A DNA stretch of 33,618 nucleotides from positions 1 through 33,618 of the IMG/VR virus record IMGVR_UViG_3300035698_015980. The stretch is one strand, 5' to 3'. Source of the DNA: a virus. The notes under the pieces are model-generated. The model made no database searches and was not told the DNA's origin. It saw only the letters and a program-made list of their open reading frames with translations. Within the stretch, counting starts at the first letter, position 1. Each line of letters opens with the position of its first letter. Position numbers and translations under genes: made by a program. Positions 21,777 through 29,504 of this stretch are shown here, in pieces.

Positions 21777-23140
21777 TGCAACAAGAAATTGATCTTACAA
21801 AATATATTATTGATCCTTCACAACAAGTAACGGATCAACAACAAGATGAAATTATTGAAGATGAACCATTAGATTTAAATTCTTTTAGAGTTCAAAAAGA
21901 TGAGTCTGGTATAGAAAAAACAACACGACATATTGTAAGAACAGGAGCTAGAGCTATTGAAAATGTACTTGGTATTCCTGGAAACTTAATACAACTAACA
22001 AATACTATTTCAGAAAATTTACCATATAAAGAAGCAAATCAAACATTTGTTCAAAAAGCTGCTCAAAAGTTATTTTCATATGTTCCAACATCTAATGACT
22101 TACAAAGTGTATCAAGTTGGTTAACAAGTGGTTATACTGATCCAAAAAATTCTAGAGAAGAATTTGGTGATGAAATAACTGGGCTAGCTTCTGTTTTAGC
22201 ATTTCCATTAAAAGATCCAACTAAATTTGCTAAAACTGCTAAATCAATTGCTAAAACTTTAGGAATGGCAACAGCAGTAAAGGGTTTAGGAACAGGCGTT
22301 AAATCACTAGGTGGAAGTGAAACACAACAAGCACTTACAGAAATGGGAACTTTGTTTTTACTAAGTAATTTCGGTAATAAAGCTCCTAAAAAAATGATTT
22401 CTGATAAATATCAGAAAGCTGAGAAACTATTACCTAAAGGTATAAATGCAAAAACTTCAAAGTTAAATTCTGATCTTGGTAAATTTGAAACAACATTGAA
22501 AAAGGGTATTTCTACACCAGCAAAAGCAGAGGTGCTAGGAGCTATTAAAGAATTAAAAGCAAAATCTAGCGTCGGAACAATGGAAGCTGAAGAATTGCTT
22601 GAATCATTTAGAAATATTAATGAACGAATGAACTCAAAAAAGCTTTTTAATGAATTAGGTACAGCAGAAAGAAAGCTTTTAAAAATTAGATATGACGGAG
22701 TAAAAAATACAGTTAGAGATTCAGTAAAGGATTTTGGTAAAACAAATAAACCTTTTCTAAACGAGTGGCTTGAAGCTAATGCAGCTAATGCAGTATATGA
22801 AAAAAGCAGATCACTTAATAATTGGATAAATAAAAAAGCACCAAAACTACCGTCAAAATTAGCAGCTACAATAGCTTTTGAATTGTATACTGGATCTATT
22901 TCAGGTTCTCCTGTTGTTGGTGTACAAGCAGCTGGAGCAACACTTGCTGGAGCAGGGGCAGCAGCTGGACTTGCTAAGACTGGTCAAGTTTTGTATAGAG
23001 TTATGAATAATCCATCTTTAAGAAATCATTATTTAAATGGGTTAAAAGCAGCATCAAAAGAAGATCTTCCTGCGTTTATTAAAATTTTAAATAAATTGAA
23101 TGATGGTATTAAAAAAGATGAGAAAATAAATAAAAAGTAA
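21776..23140 (+). CDS. Internal virion (ejection) protein, large, with hydrophobic segment
   Basis: A 454-residue protein coupled to the preceding gene (TAATG). It has an acidic N-terminus, an amphipathic region (RTGARAIENVLGIPGNLIQL), LASVLAFPLKDPTKF, a basic helical centre (residues 200-330) and an alanine/glycine-rich hydrophobic stretch near residues 375-405 (VGVQAAGATLAGAGAAAGLA) able to enter a membrane. This suits an ejection protein that helps DNA cross the envelope. The last part of its coding sequence is duplicated at 24269-24334, beyond an inserted HNH gene. Confidence 0.65.
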   Translation: MQQEIDLTKYIIDPSQQVTDQQQDEIIEDEPLDLNSFRVQKDESGIEKTTRHIVRTGARAIENVLGIPGNLIQLTNTISENLPYKEANQTFVQKAAQKLFSYVPTSNDLQSVSSWLTSGYTDPKNSREEFGDEITGLASVLAFPLKDPTKFAKTAKSIAKTLGMATAVKGLGTGVKSLGGSETQQALTEMGTLFLLSNFGNKAPKKMISDKYQKAEKLLPKGINAKTSKLNSDLGKFETTLKKGISTPAKAEVLGAIKELKAKSSVGTMEAEELLESFRNINERMNSKKLFNELGTAERKLLKIRYDGVKNTVRDSVKDFGKTNKPFLNEWLEANAANAVYEKSRSLNNWINKKAPKLPSKLAATIAFELYTGSISGSPVVGVQAAGATLAGAGAAAGLAKTGQVLYRVMNNPSLRNHYLNGLKAASKEDLPAFIKILNKLNDGIKKDEKINKK

Positions 23141-23470
23141 AATTATATATCATAATATTATATTTATATTGTAATAAAGTCTTTAGATAAACTTTTTACG
23201 TGTTTCTATTATTTAATATATATTTTCATCATCGCATTCAAATGATACACATATTAGATATGTTGCAAATACTATTAGATTAATTATTATTAACATTAAC
23301 ATCTATATATCTCCATAATGTTTATTGTTTTAAGTGTTTCTATTATTTAATGTATATTATCATTATTACCATAATATAATATAAAGATTATATATGCTAT
23401 AAATAGCATTATATTAATTAATATTAATATTAACATATATATATATCCATAATGTTTATTATTATTATTA
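23141..23470. repeat. Two imperfect ~132-bp tandem units, A+T-rich non-coding
   Basis: GTGTTTCTATTATTTAAT occurs at about 23200 and again at about 23332, and ATCCATAATGTTTATT / CTCCATAATGTTTATT closes both units (about 23310-23326 and 23447-23462). Read on the minus strand, the start of each unit resembles the 3' end of the HNH gene at 24333 (ACGTGTTTCC type, coding WKHVK). No gene is seen; the region looks like eroded ends of earlier endonuclease insertions. Confidence 0.55.
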
Positions 23471-24256
23471 TTATACGTATTTCCATATTTTACCAGTTTT
23501 AATTCTAGATACTATAGAATCTGAGATACCAAACTTTTTTGAGATAATACATCCAGGAATTTTTTTATTAAGCATCTTTTTTATTTTTTTAACAATATCT
23601 TCTGATAGCTTTGAAATACCACAACTATTATCTTTTTCGTATCTTACTTCAGTGTTATCTATATTTGATTCTAAAAATAGATGGTCTGGATTAACGCATT
23701 TTATTTCATTACATTTATGACTTATGCGCATATAACTTGGAATGTTTCCATTAAATAGTTTATAAGAAGCTATATGTACATATTTATATTTTCCTGTCCA
23801 AAGTCTTGGATATCCATCGCTACCAATATTTCCTTTCCAAATCCAACAATCAGTTTCGTTATTTATATTGACATTAGATCTAATCTTTTTTTTAAGAATG
23901 GTTCCTTTTTTATTTTTAATACATCCACAACTTTTTGTATTACTAGACATTAAATCTCTGCTAGTAACTTTAGTTTTATTTCCACAGCTACACAAACATA
24001 TCCAATATCTACTTCTTTCCTTAACTCCATCTTGTTTTAATACAGTTAGGTGACTAAATTTCTTTCCTTCAAGTTGAAGCCCACGTTTGCAACCGCAAGA
24101 TGTAGAATTATTATTTCTTATGTATCTTGCCTCTAATGCAATATAATTTCCGCAAGAACATTTGCACATCCATTTAGATTGGACACTATTTTTGTTTTCA
24201 ATGCGTTTAATAATTGTAAGTTGACCAAATTTTTTATTTTCTAATTTAAGAGTCAT
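23471..24256 (-). CDS. HNH homing endonuclease with two zinc/AP2-like modules
   Basis: A 261-residue protein, opposite to the late operon. Residues 8-55 and 62-112 are two copies of a module of type FGQLTIIKR..WMCKCSCGN..SCGC, a Cys-rich DNA-binding unit seen in phage HNH proteins. The HNH core follows: CWIWKGNIGSDGYPR, then HIASYKLFNG, ISHKCNEIKCVNPDHL and a final DN. The C-terminus is an HTH (SEDIVKKIKKMLNKK, then ISKKFGISDSIVSRI). Ribosome binding site AAGGA on the minus strand just before the ATG. It is flanked by two copies of the end of the ejection-protein gene. Confidence 0.88.
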   Translation of the reverse strand: MTLKLENKKFGQLTIIKRIENKNSVQSKWMCKCSCGNYIALEARYIRNNNSTSCGCKRGLQLEGKKFSHLTVLKQDGVKERSRYWICLCSCGNKTKVTSRDLMSSNTKSCGCIKNKKGTILKKKIRSNVNINNETDCWIWKGNIGSDGYPRLWTGKYKYVHIASYKLFNGNIPSYMRISHKCNEIKCVNPDHLFLESNIDNTEVRYEKDNSCGISKLSEDIVKKIKKMLNKKIPGCIISKKFGISDSIVSRIKTGKIWKYV

Positions 24257-24268
24257 TTTTAATATCCT

Positions 24269-24334
24269 TCTTTAAGAAATCATTATTTAAATGGGTTGAA
24301 AGCAGCAGCAGAAGAATATCTTCCAGCGTTTATT
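24269..24334 (+). pseudogene. Second copy of the 3' end of the ejection-protein gene
   Basis: Sixty-six bases match 23015-23080 with five mismatches, same orientation, beginning TCTTTAAGAAATCATTATTT. The copy has no gene in front of it and ends at the 3' end of the next minus-strand HNH gene. It is best read as the old gene end, displaced when an endonuclease cassette brought a replacement end. Confidence 0.8.
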
Positions 24335-25157
24335 ATTTTACGTGTTTCCAGGTTTCTCTTTTTATAGCTTTATGAATACATGTTCTATTTACATTAAATT
24401 TTTCAGCTAGACTATTTAAACTTTCTTTTTTATTTAAATAATATTCTCGTATATATTTAACTTTATCTTCATTTAATTTTGAGGATCCATGCATTGATCC
24501 TTTTGCTTGTCTATCTTTTTTCACCATATCTCTACTATTATCAAGATTTGTACCTTTAATTAAGTGATCAGGATTACAACAAAGTTTACAGTCGCAGGTA
24601 TGCATTATAACATGTTTTTTACTACTAATTGGTATTTTAAATACTGAATAAGATAATCTATGCATTTGCCAAAATTGCCCATTAATGTGTATTCTTCCAT
24701 ATCCTTTATTTAGTTCGCTTTTTTGCCATATCCAACATCCATTATCGTTCACAATAATGTTATTTTTTATATATTGTCTAATCTCTTCAATATTTGAAAA
24801 ATTTGGATTTTCTCTACAATAAACGATAGCAAAACATTTTTTACATATTCCTGAGTGTTTTTTTGCTCTAAATACAGGAACTATCTTTTCTTTTCCACAT
24901 TCCTTGCATTTAATTTTTACTCCACGTGTTTTTACTTTTCCGTGTACGCAGATAATATCTGTGTCTTTAAGTAAATCTTTACGTGATTTCCACTTACAAC
25001 TGATGCAATATCCTTTATGAGTATTAAGTCCTTGCATTGGTATTTTTAATTCTTTTCCACATTCCTTGCATTTTCTTAAAACTCCACGTCGACGCCTTTT
25101 TCTTTCTTTTTCATTCTGTTCAATCCATATTAGTTTTTCTTTTTGCAATTCCTGCAT
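24333..25157 (-). CDS. HNH homing endonuclease, main reading frame
   Basis: A 274-residue frame. It has two zinc-ribbon-like repeats (RKCKECGKELKIP, ISCK and then IKCKECGKEKIVP, CKKC) and the HNH core: CWIWQKSELNKGYGRI, QMHRLSYSVF, IMHTCDCKLCCNPDHLIKGTNLDN. It ends with an HTH (LNEDKVKYIREYYLNKKESL, NVNRTCIHKAIKRETW). The upstream frame at 25120-25374 carries two further zinc ribbons and overlaps by 38 bases, so the start at 25157 may be only apparent and the whole may be one gene broken by a frameshift. Confidence 0.82.
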   Translation of the reverse strand: MQELQKEKLIWIEQNEKERKRRRRGVLRKCKECGKELKIPMQGLNTHKGYCISCKWKSRKDLLKDTDIICVHGKVKTRGVKIKCKECGKEKIVPVFRAKKHSGICKKCFAIVYCRENPNFSNIEEIRQYIKNNIIVNDNGCWIWQKSELNKGYGRIHINGQFWQMHRLSYSVFKIPISSKKHVIMHTCDCKLCCNPDHLIKGTNLDNSRDMVKKDRQAKGSMHGSSKLNEDKVKYIREYYLNKKESLNSLAEKFNVNRTCIHKAIKRETWKHVK

Positions 25158-25374
25158 TAGCGTTACACCTTCTACTACAATATTTATTTGTTTTAACTTT
25201 ATATGGATTTACTGAATAGTTAAGTCCACATGTATGGCAGATCATTGTATTTGATCTTCTTTTTTTGTCTGCTGAAGCTTTTCCAGCAGCTTTGTTCCTA
25301 CATAGAATTGAACAGTATTTTTTATTTTTACTACTTATTTTCTTACAACATGTTTGGCATTTCTTAGTTAGCAT
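25120..25374 (-). CDS. Zinc-ribbon N-terminal piece, probably split from the HNH gene
   Basis: From ATG at 25374 (85 codons; an upstream TTG at 25401 would add nine) the product has two Cys-rich modules: CQTCCKKISSKNKKYCSILC and CHTCGLNYSVNPYKVKTNKY followed by C. It ends within the start of the next frame. A single-base change in the A-rich overlap (near AAAAAGAAAAAC on the minus strand) would join KRK to LIWIEQNEKER and give one long HNH protein with four ribbons. It may be a genuine mutation or an assembly error in a homopolymer. Confidence 0.6.
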   Translation of the reverse strand: MLTKKCQTCCKKISSKNKKYCSILCRNKAAGKASADKKRRSNTMICHTCGLNYSVNPYKVKTNKYCSRRCNANAGIAKRKTNMD

Positions 25375-25381
25375 AGTAAAA

Positions 25382-25393
25382 TATCCCGGGATA
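25382..25393. other. 12-bp perfect palindrome
   Basis: TATCCCGGGATA, unusually G+C-rich for its surroundings, lies just before the start of the minus-strand zinc-ribbon frame. It may be a regulator or nuclease site; nothing else supports a role. Confidence 0.3.
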
Positions 25394-25519
25394 AAAATCA
25401 ATGTTTTTCTGCTATCGACAGAGTCACACTTAACGCATTATATTTAAGCTTTTATTTATTTAATATAGAAAATTTGCTAAAATATAGATATTGAAAGAAA
25501 CCCTAAAAAAGGAGTATGT

Positions 25520-28012
25520 ATGCCAAAATATAAGAATCCAGTTTCGTATCGAGGAAGAAGCGGAACAAAAAATAGAACAGGCGATCTAAAAATTGCTACA
25601 AACGCTCAGGTTGAAGCTGGAACCGATGATTCAGTTGTAATTAGTGCAAAAGATGCTGCTGAAATTTCAGCTCCAGACGGATCTACAACAGTTAAAGGTT
25701 TAATCCGTCTGGCAACAATTGTCGAAAGCCAGGCTGGTACTGCAACTAATATTGCAAACACACCGGCTGGGCTTGCTGCCGTTGCAATTGCAGGTGCCCC
25801 TGACGCTAGTACTGGTGGTAAAGGTATCGTAGAACTTGCTACAGATATAGAAGCCGTAGCTCTAGTTGATACAACAAGAGCTATTGTTCCTTCTAGTCTT
25901 GCCGCTGTACTTGCTGCTCCTGGTGCAATTGGAGGTACAACACCTGCTGCTGGTACTTTTACTGACTTAGATGCTGATACAACTAATGACATTTCTCTTG
26001 ATGCAGATGCAGCATCACATTTTGCTGTTGCTGGTGCTGGAATTGATCTAACACTTGAGTCAGCTGCTGGAAGAGTAATTATTAATGCTGAAGAGGCTGT
26101 TGATAATTCAATAACATTATTGAGCGCCGCTGGAGGGATCGATTTGGACTCGGCACTTTCAACAACTATTAGTTCATCAGAAAATAGTGCAGACGCTATT
26201 GTTATTAATGCAAGTGCAGGTGGTCTAGATATCATATCGGCTGGAGCAGCTGGAGAAGACCTTGATATTACAAGCACAGCTGGTAGTGTGAATATTTCAG
26301 CTGGTGAAAATGCTGCTGATTCAATCACACTTACAAGTAGTGCAGGTGGAATAGATATTTTGGCGGCTGGATCAGCTGGAGAAGATGTAGACATCACTTG
26401 TACAAGCGGTTCTGTAAATATTACTGCTGGAGAAAATGCTGGAGATTCAATCGTTATTAGTTCAAGTGTTGGTGGTATTCAAGTTAATGCTGCTGGTGCT
26501 GGAGCTGGAGAAGATATTAGTCTTACAGCAACAGGAAGCTCTATCAATTTGACTTCTACAGAAGCCGATGCTAACGCAATCAAAATAGATGCTTCTGATG
26601 CTGCTGGAGGAATTAATTTGAGTTGTGGAAGTGGTGGATTTACTTTAAATGGTGACGCTACAACATCTTATGCAATTGGTGCTTCTACAACTTCAGGAAC
26701 TATTGATATTGGTGGAACTGCTCAGACTGGAACCATGACACTTGGTGATAGTTCTGGAATTAATATAATTGAGCTTGGGTCAGGAGAGGGAGCTACTACG
26801 GTTAATATTGCCGGAGGCGCCACTTCTGCTAAAGTTGTAAGTATTGCCACAGGAGCAGTCGCTAACCTAGTTACTATAGGATCAGCGAGCGGAGCTGCAA
26901 GTCTTGATCTTCTATGTGGTACAGGAAACTTCACATTAGATGGTGCTGCAACAAGTCAATATGACTTATTTGCAACTACAACTTCCGGAACAATAACTCT
27001 TGGTGGAACTGCTCAGACTGGAACCATGACATTGGGTGATAGTTCTGGCATTAATATAATCGAGCTTGGGTCAGGAGAGGGAGCTACTACGGTTAATATC
27101 GCCGGAGGTGCTACTTCTGCTAAAGTTGTTAGTATTGCCACAGGCGCAGTTGCTAACTTAGTAACTATAGGATCAGCAAGCGGAGCAGCAAGTCTTGATC
27201 TTCTATGTGGAACAGGTAACTTTACACTTGAAGGCGCTACAGCTTCAACTTATGAGATTTCATCGACAGGAGTTAACACAGGAACGCTTAAACTAGCTTC
27301 TGGTACAGGTGCTAGAACTGTTGAGATTGCCGGCGGTGGAACAGGTGCAAAAACAATTAACCTAGGAGCGGCTGCCTCAGCTGATCTTATCACGATTGGA
27401 GATTCTACAGGAGCTGCAAGCTTAGATCTAGCATGTGGTACAGGAAACTTCACACTTGAAGGCGCTACAGCTTCAACATATGATATTTCAAGTACAGGTA
27501 TTAATACAGGAACGGTAAAACTAGCTTCTGGTACAGGTGCTAGAACTGTAGAACTTGCTGGCGGTGGAACAGGAGTTAAAACTGTAAATATAGCAGCTGC
27601 TGCTACAGCAGATATTGTAACTATAGGTACTGATACCGGAGCAGGTTCAACAACTGTTGCTGCCGGAACAGGAGGCCTTACGTTAGATGCTAATGGTTTG
27701 ATCGATGTGACATTAGCAACAGACACACAAGCAGGTGCTACAGTAACAATAAATGCTAACGCTGGTTATGGTATCTTTACTGGAATCGTAACAGCTTCAG
27801 CAGCTAGTGCTACACTTACTGTAACAAATAGTGTTTGTACTACTGGTTCAGTAATTCTTTGTACTGCTTCAGACCTAAGTGCTGGTGCTGCTGGTCTTAC
27901 AATTAATCGTGTAAAACCTGCTGCTGGCAGCTTTGTAGTGTCATATACCAACGAAGGCGCGGCGTCAATCGATTCTAGTATCACTTTAGCTTTCTGGATT
28001 TTGAAAGCATAG
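25520..28012 (+). CDS. Large repetitive tail fibre protein
   Basis: An 830-residue, Gly/Ala/Thr/Ser-rich protein. The N-terminus (MPKYKNPVSYRGRSGTKNRT) is basic and probably binds the tail; residues 25-140 hold two segments of the type VKGLIRLATxxE / GKGIVELATDIEA, known in phage fibres. Residues 180-380 consist of short repeats such as SAGGIDILAAGSAGEDVDIT. Residues 395-600 contain two near-identical 97-residue units, and 570-730 two 76-residue units. The end (VSYTNEGAASIDSSITLAFW) looks like a compact tip. AAAGGAG precedes the ATG. A long trimeric beta fibre is likely. Confidence 0.85.
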   Translation: MPKYKNPVSYRGRSGTKNRTGDLKIATNAQVEAGTDDSVVISAKDAAEISAPDGSTTVKGLIRLATIVESQAGTATNIANTPAGLAAVAIAGAPDASTGGKGIVELATDIEAVALVDTTRAIVPSSLAAVLAAPGAIGGTTPAAGTFTDLDADTTNDISLDADAASHFAVAGAGIDLTLESAAGRVIINAEEAVDNSITLLSAAGGIDLDSALSTTISSSENSADAIVINASAGGLDIISAGAAGEDLDITSTAGSVNISAGENAADSITLTSSAGGIDILAAGSAGEDVDITCTSGSVNITAGENAGDSIVISSSVGGIQVNAAGAGAGEDISLTATGSSINLTSTEADANAIKIDASDAAGGINLSCGSGGFTLNGDATTSYAIGASTTSGTIDIGGTAQTGTMTLGDSSGINIIELGSGEGATTVNIAGGATSAKVVSIATGAVANLVTIGSASGAASLDLLCGTGNFTLDGAATSQYDLFATTTSGTITLGGTAQTGTMTLGDSSGINIIELGSGEGATTVNIAGGATSAKVVSIATGAVANLVTIGSASGAASLDLLCGTGNFTLEGATASTYEISSTGVNTGTLKLASGTGARTVEIAGGGTGAKTINLGAAASADLITIGDSTGAASLDLACGTGNFTLEGATASTYDISSTGINTGTVKLASGTGARTVELAGGGTGVKTVNIAAAATADIVTIGTDTGAGSTTVAAGTGGLTLDANGLIDVTLATDTQAGATVTINANAGYGIFTGIVTASAASATLTVTNSVCTTGSVILCTASDLSAGAAGLTINRVKPAAGSFVVSYTNEGAASIDSSITLAFWILKA
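26711..27292 (+). repeat. Two 291-bp repeats in the fibre gene
   Basis: The unit starting GGTGGAACTGCTCAGACTGG at 26711 recurs at 27002, a 97-codon period, with very high identity for about 230 bp. Such repeats let fibre length change by recombination. Confidence 0.8.
27233..27688 (+). repeat. Two 228-bp repeats in the fibre gene
   Basis: GGCGCTACAGCTTCAAC occurs at 27233 and 27461, a 76-codon period. The two units are similar but more diverged than the 291-bp pair, and the second loses similarity near its end. Confidence 0.7.
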
Positions 28013-28260
28013 AACTATAACATAATTAATAACAATAAAGCATCTTGCACTTATGTGCTGGGTGCTTTATCATATCTACGAGCTAGGTTCGCTACTGAAA
28101 AGTTGGTTCCCGACCAATCTGCTCATTTCTTTTATTCGTATAAAAACAGGCAAACGCTTGTCTCACGTTAAAAATCCAGTATAATTAGTTAATCTTTGAA
28201 TTTTTTAAATTCTTGTGATAGAGTTATAATTTATTATAAGTATAATTAAATGGAGATTTT
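28013..28260 (+). other. Structured intergenic region with terminator-like stem and -10 box
   Basis: AAAGCATC (28037-28044) pairs with GGTGCTTT (28061-28068) around an inner GCAC-TTAT-GTGC stem; a T-tract is lacking. TTGGT/ACCAA (28103-28117) and ACAGGC-AAAC-GCTTGT (from about 28146) follow. A TATAAT at 28225-28230 could be a promoter -10 for the next gene, but the -35 is poor. The stretch may be a processed leader, a small RNA or a weak terminator plus promoter; I do not recognise a family. Confidence 0.45.
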
Positions 28261-28515
28261 ATGTTTGTATCAAAGAGTGTTGCTGAGTTTGATGTGGATG
28301 GAAAGAAAGCACAGTTTATAATTGATAGTTCAATACCAGTTGAAGCAGTTCAGCAAATTCTAAATAAGTTAATGCATTTTTGTGTTGAGCGATTAAAAGA
28401 AGCTGAAAATGAAAGAGCTCAAAATATTAAAGACCTAGAAGCTGCTAAAGTTCCAGAACTTGAGCCAGTTGAAGAAGAAAAAACAACTCCTAAAGAAGAA
28501 AAAACAGAGGCATAG
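28261..28515 (+). CDS. Small acidic protein in fibre operon
   Basis: An 84-residue protein. Its N-terminal half is folded-looking (VAEFDVDGKKAQFIIDSSIP, VEAVQQILNKLMHFCVERL) and its C-terminal half is a charged, Glu/Lys-rich tail (EPVEEEKTTPKEEKTEA). GGAG precedes the ATG. No family recognised. Its position between fibre genes suggests a fibre-assembly or chaperone role. Confidence 0.6.
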   Translation: MFVSKSVAEFDVDGKKAQFIIDSSIPVEAVQQILNKLMHFCVERLKEAENERAQNIKDLEAAKVPELEPVEEEKTTPKEEKTEA

Positions 28516-28517
28516 TT

Positions 28518-28841
28518 ATGGCATCTAGAGCATTTTTTGAATCAATAAAAGTACTTGCATTTGGTGGTATTTCAGGAGCTTATGCTTCTGTAGGTTCTCC
28601 TACTGAACATACAATTAAAGCATTTTGCATCAGTAATAACACAGAAGGTGATCTGTATTTAACTACAAATACCGGAGAAGATCAGATGTTCTTGGCTGCG
28701 GGTTCGTTTCGGTTATATGATACGCAGGCAAACGTAGGTCCTAGTGATGATAAATTTGTATTACCAGTAGGAACACAGTTTTCAGTAAAACAAATAACAG
28801 CTCCTGTAGCAGGTTCTGTTTATATTGAGTGTATATATTGA
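28518..28841 (+). CDS. Small beta-rich virion protein
   Basis: A 107-residue protein starting two bases after the preceding stop. It has a beta-sandwich-like pattern: TIKAFCISNNTEGDLYLTTN, QMFLAAGSFRLYDTQAN, KFVLPVGTQFSVKQ, AGSVYIECIY. Proteins of this size and pattern occur in fibre operons as small caps or linker units. The function is not established; the structural role is inferred from location. Confidence 0.6.
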   Translation: MASRAFFESIKVLAFGGISGAYASVGSPTEHTIKAFCISNNTEGDLYLTTNTGEDQMFLAAGSFRLYDTQANVGPSDDKFVLPVGTQFSVKQITAPVAGSVYIECIY

Positions 28842-29500
28842 GATCACGACGTGAAGAATATACTAAGCGTTTTGAGGAATTAACAAAGCAAGAAATAAAA
28901 AATTATAATGATTCCTTGCTTAATACTCATATTGAGTTAGAAAAATTCCGTATAAATCTTAAAGAGTCAGTAGATCTTTATTCTAAACATATAGCTATTC
29001 TTTCAAGTAATATAAAAAATATAAAAATTGAAAATACTTATCTTAAAGATCAAATTTCTAATCTTACTAAAAACTTAAAAAGTCATATCAATGATTTTAA
29101 TAAGCTTGAAAAAGATAAGATTTATAGTGATAAGAATGCTAAAAATTTCAACAACTTTATAAAAAAAGAACTTGAATTAAAAGAAAAAGAAATTAGTTAT
29201 ATTAAAAATATAGTGATAGATTCTAAATTAACATTAGAAAATAACATAATAGATATTTCTAATGAAATTATACTATTATATCATAAGTCAAAAGTAGACA
29301 ATGAGGTTCTAAAAAAAGAGATTTTATCACTACCATCGGAAGCAGAGAAAGTTAAGAAAGAACTTATTAGCAAGATAAATATATCAAAAGTTGATAATGC
29401 TGGTATGATAAAAGAGTTTGAAAAGATCAAAAAGAAAGTGTTTGTACAGGAAAAAATGAACGAATATTTTCAAACACAAATTGATAGGTTAAAGGAGTAG
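28829..29500 (+). CDS. Long coiled-coil protein in fibre operon
   Basis: A protein of up to 223 residues from GTG at 28829; a TTG at 28838 that overlaps the preceding stop (TTGA) is an equally plausible start and gives 220. No good Shine-Dalgarno stands before either, so translation is probably coupled to the preceding gene. The product is nearly all heptad-patterned helix, rich in Lys, Ile, Asn and Glu (EELTKQEIKNYND, KKELELKEKEISYIKN). Composition differs sharply from the Gly/Thr-rich fibres around it. It could be a helical spacer or a chaperone. Confidence 0.6.
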   Translation: MYILRSRREEYTKRFEELTKQEIKNYNDSLLNTHIELEKFRINLKESVDLYSKHIAILSSNIKNIKIENTYLKDQISNLTKNLKSHINDFNKLEKDKIYSDKNAKNFNNFIKKELELKEKEISYIKNIVIDSKLTLENNIIDISNEIILLYHKSKVDNEVLKKEILSLPSEAEKVKKELISKINISKVDNAGMIKEFEKIKKKVFVQEKMNEYFQTQIDRLKE

Positions 29501-29504
29501 TAAG

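Noticed and set aside
25606-26397. 263-codon minus-strand frame under the large fibre gene
   Set aside because: It is the antisense shadow of a Gly/Ala/Ser-rich repeat protein (Ala/Pro/Ser output) with no start signal.
28070-28130. tRNA-like T-arm (TTGG-TTCCC-ACCAA)
   Set aside because: Loop size is wrong and no acceptor, D-arm or anticodon stem can be drawn around it.
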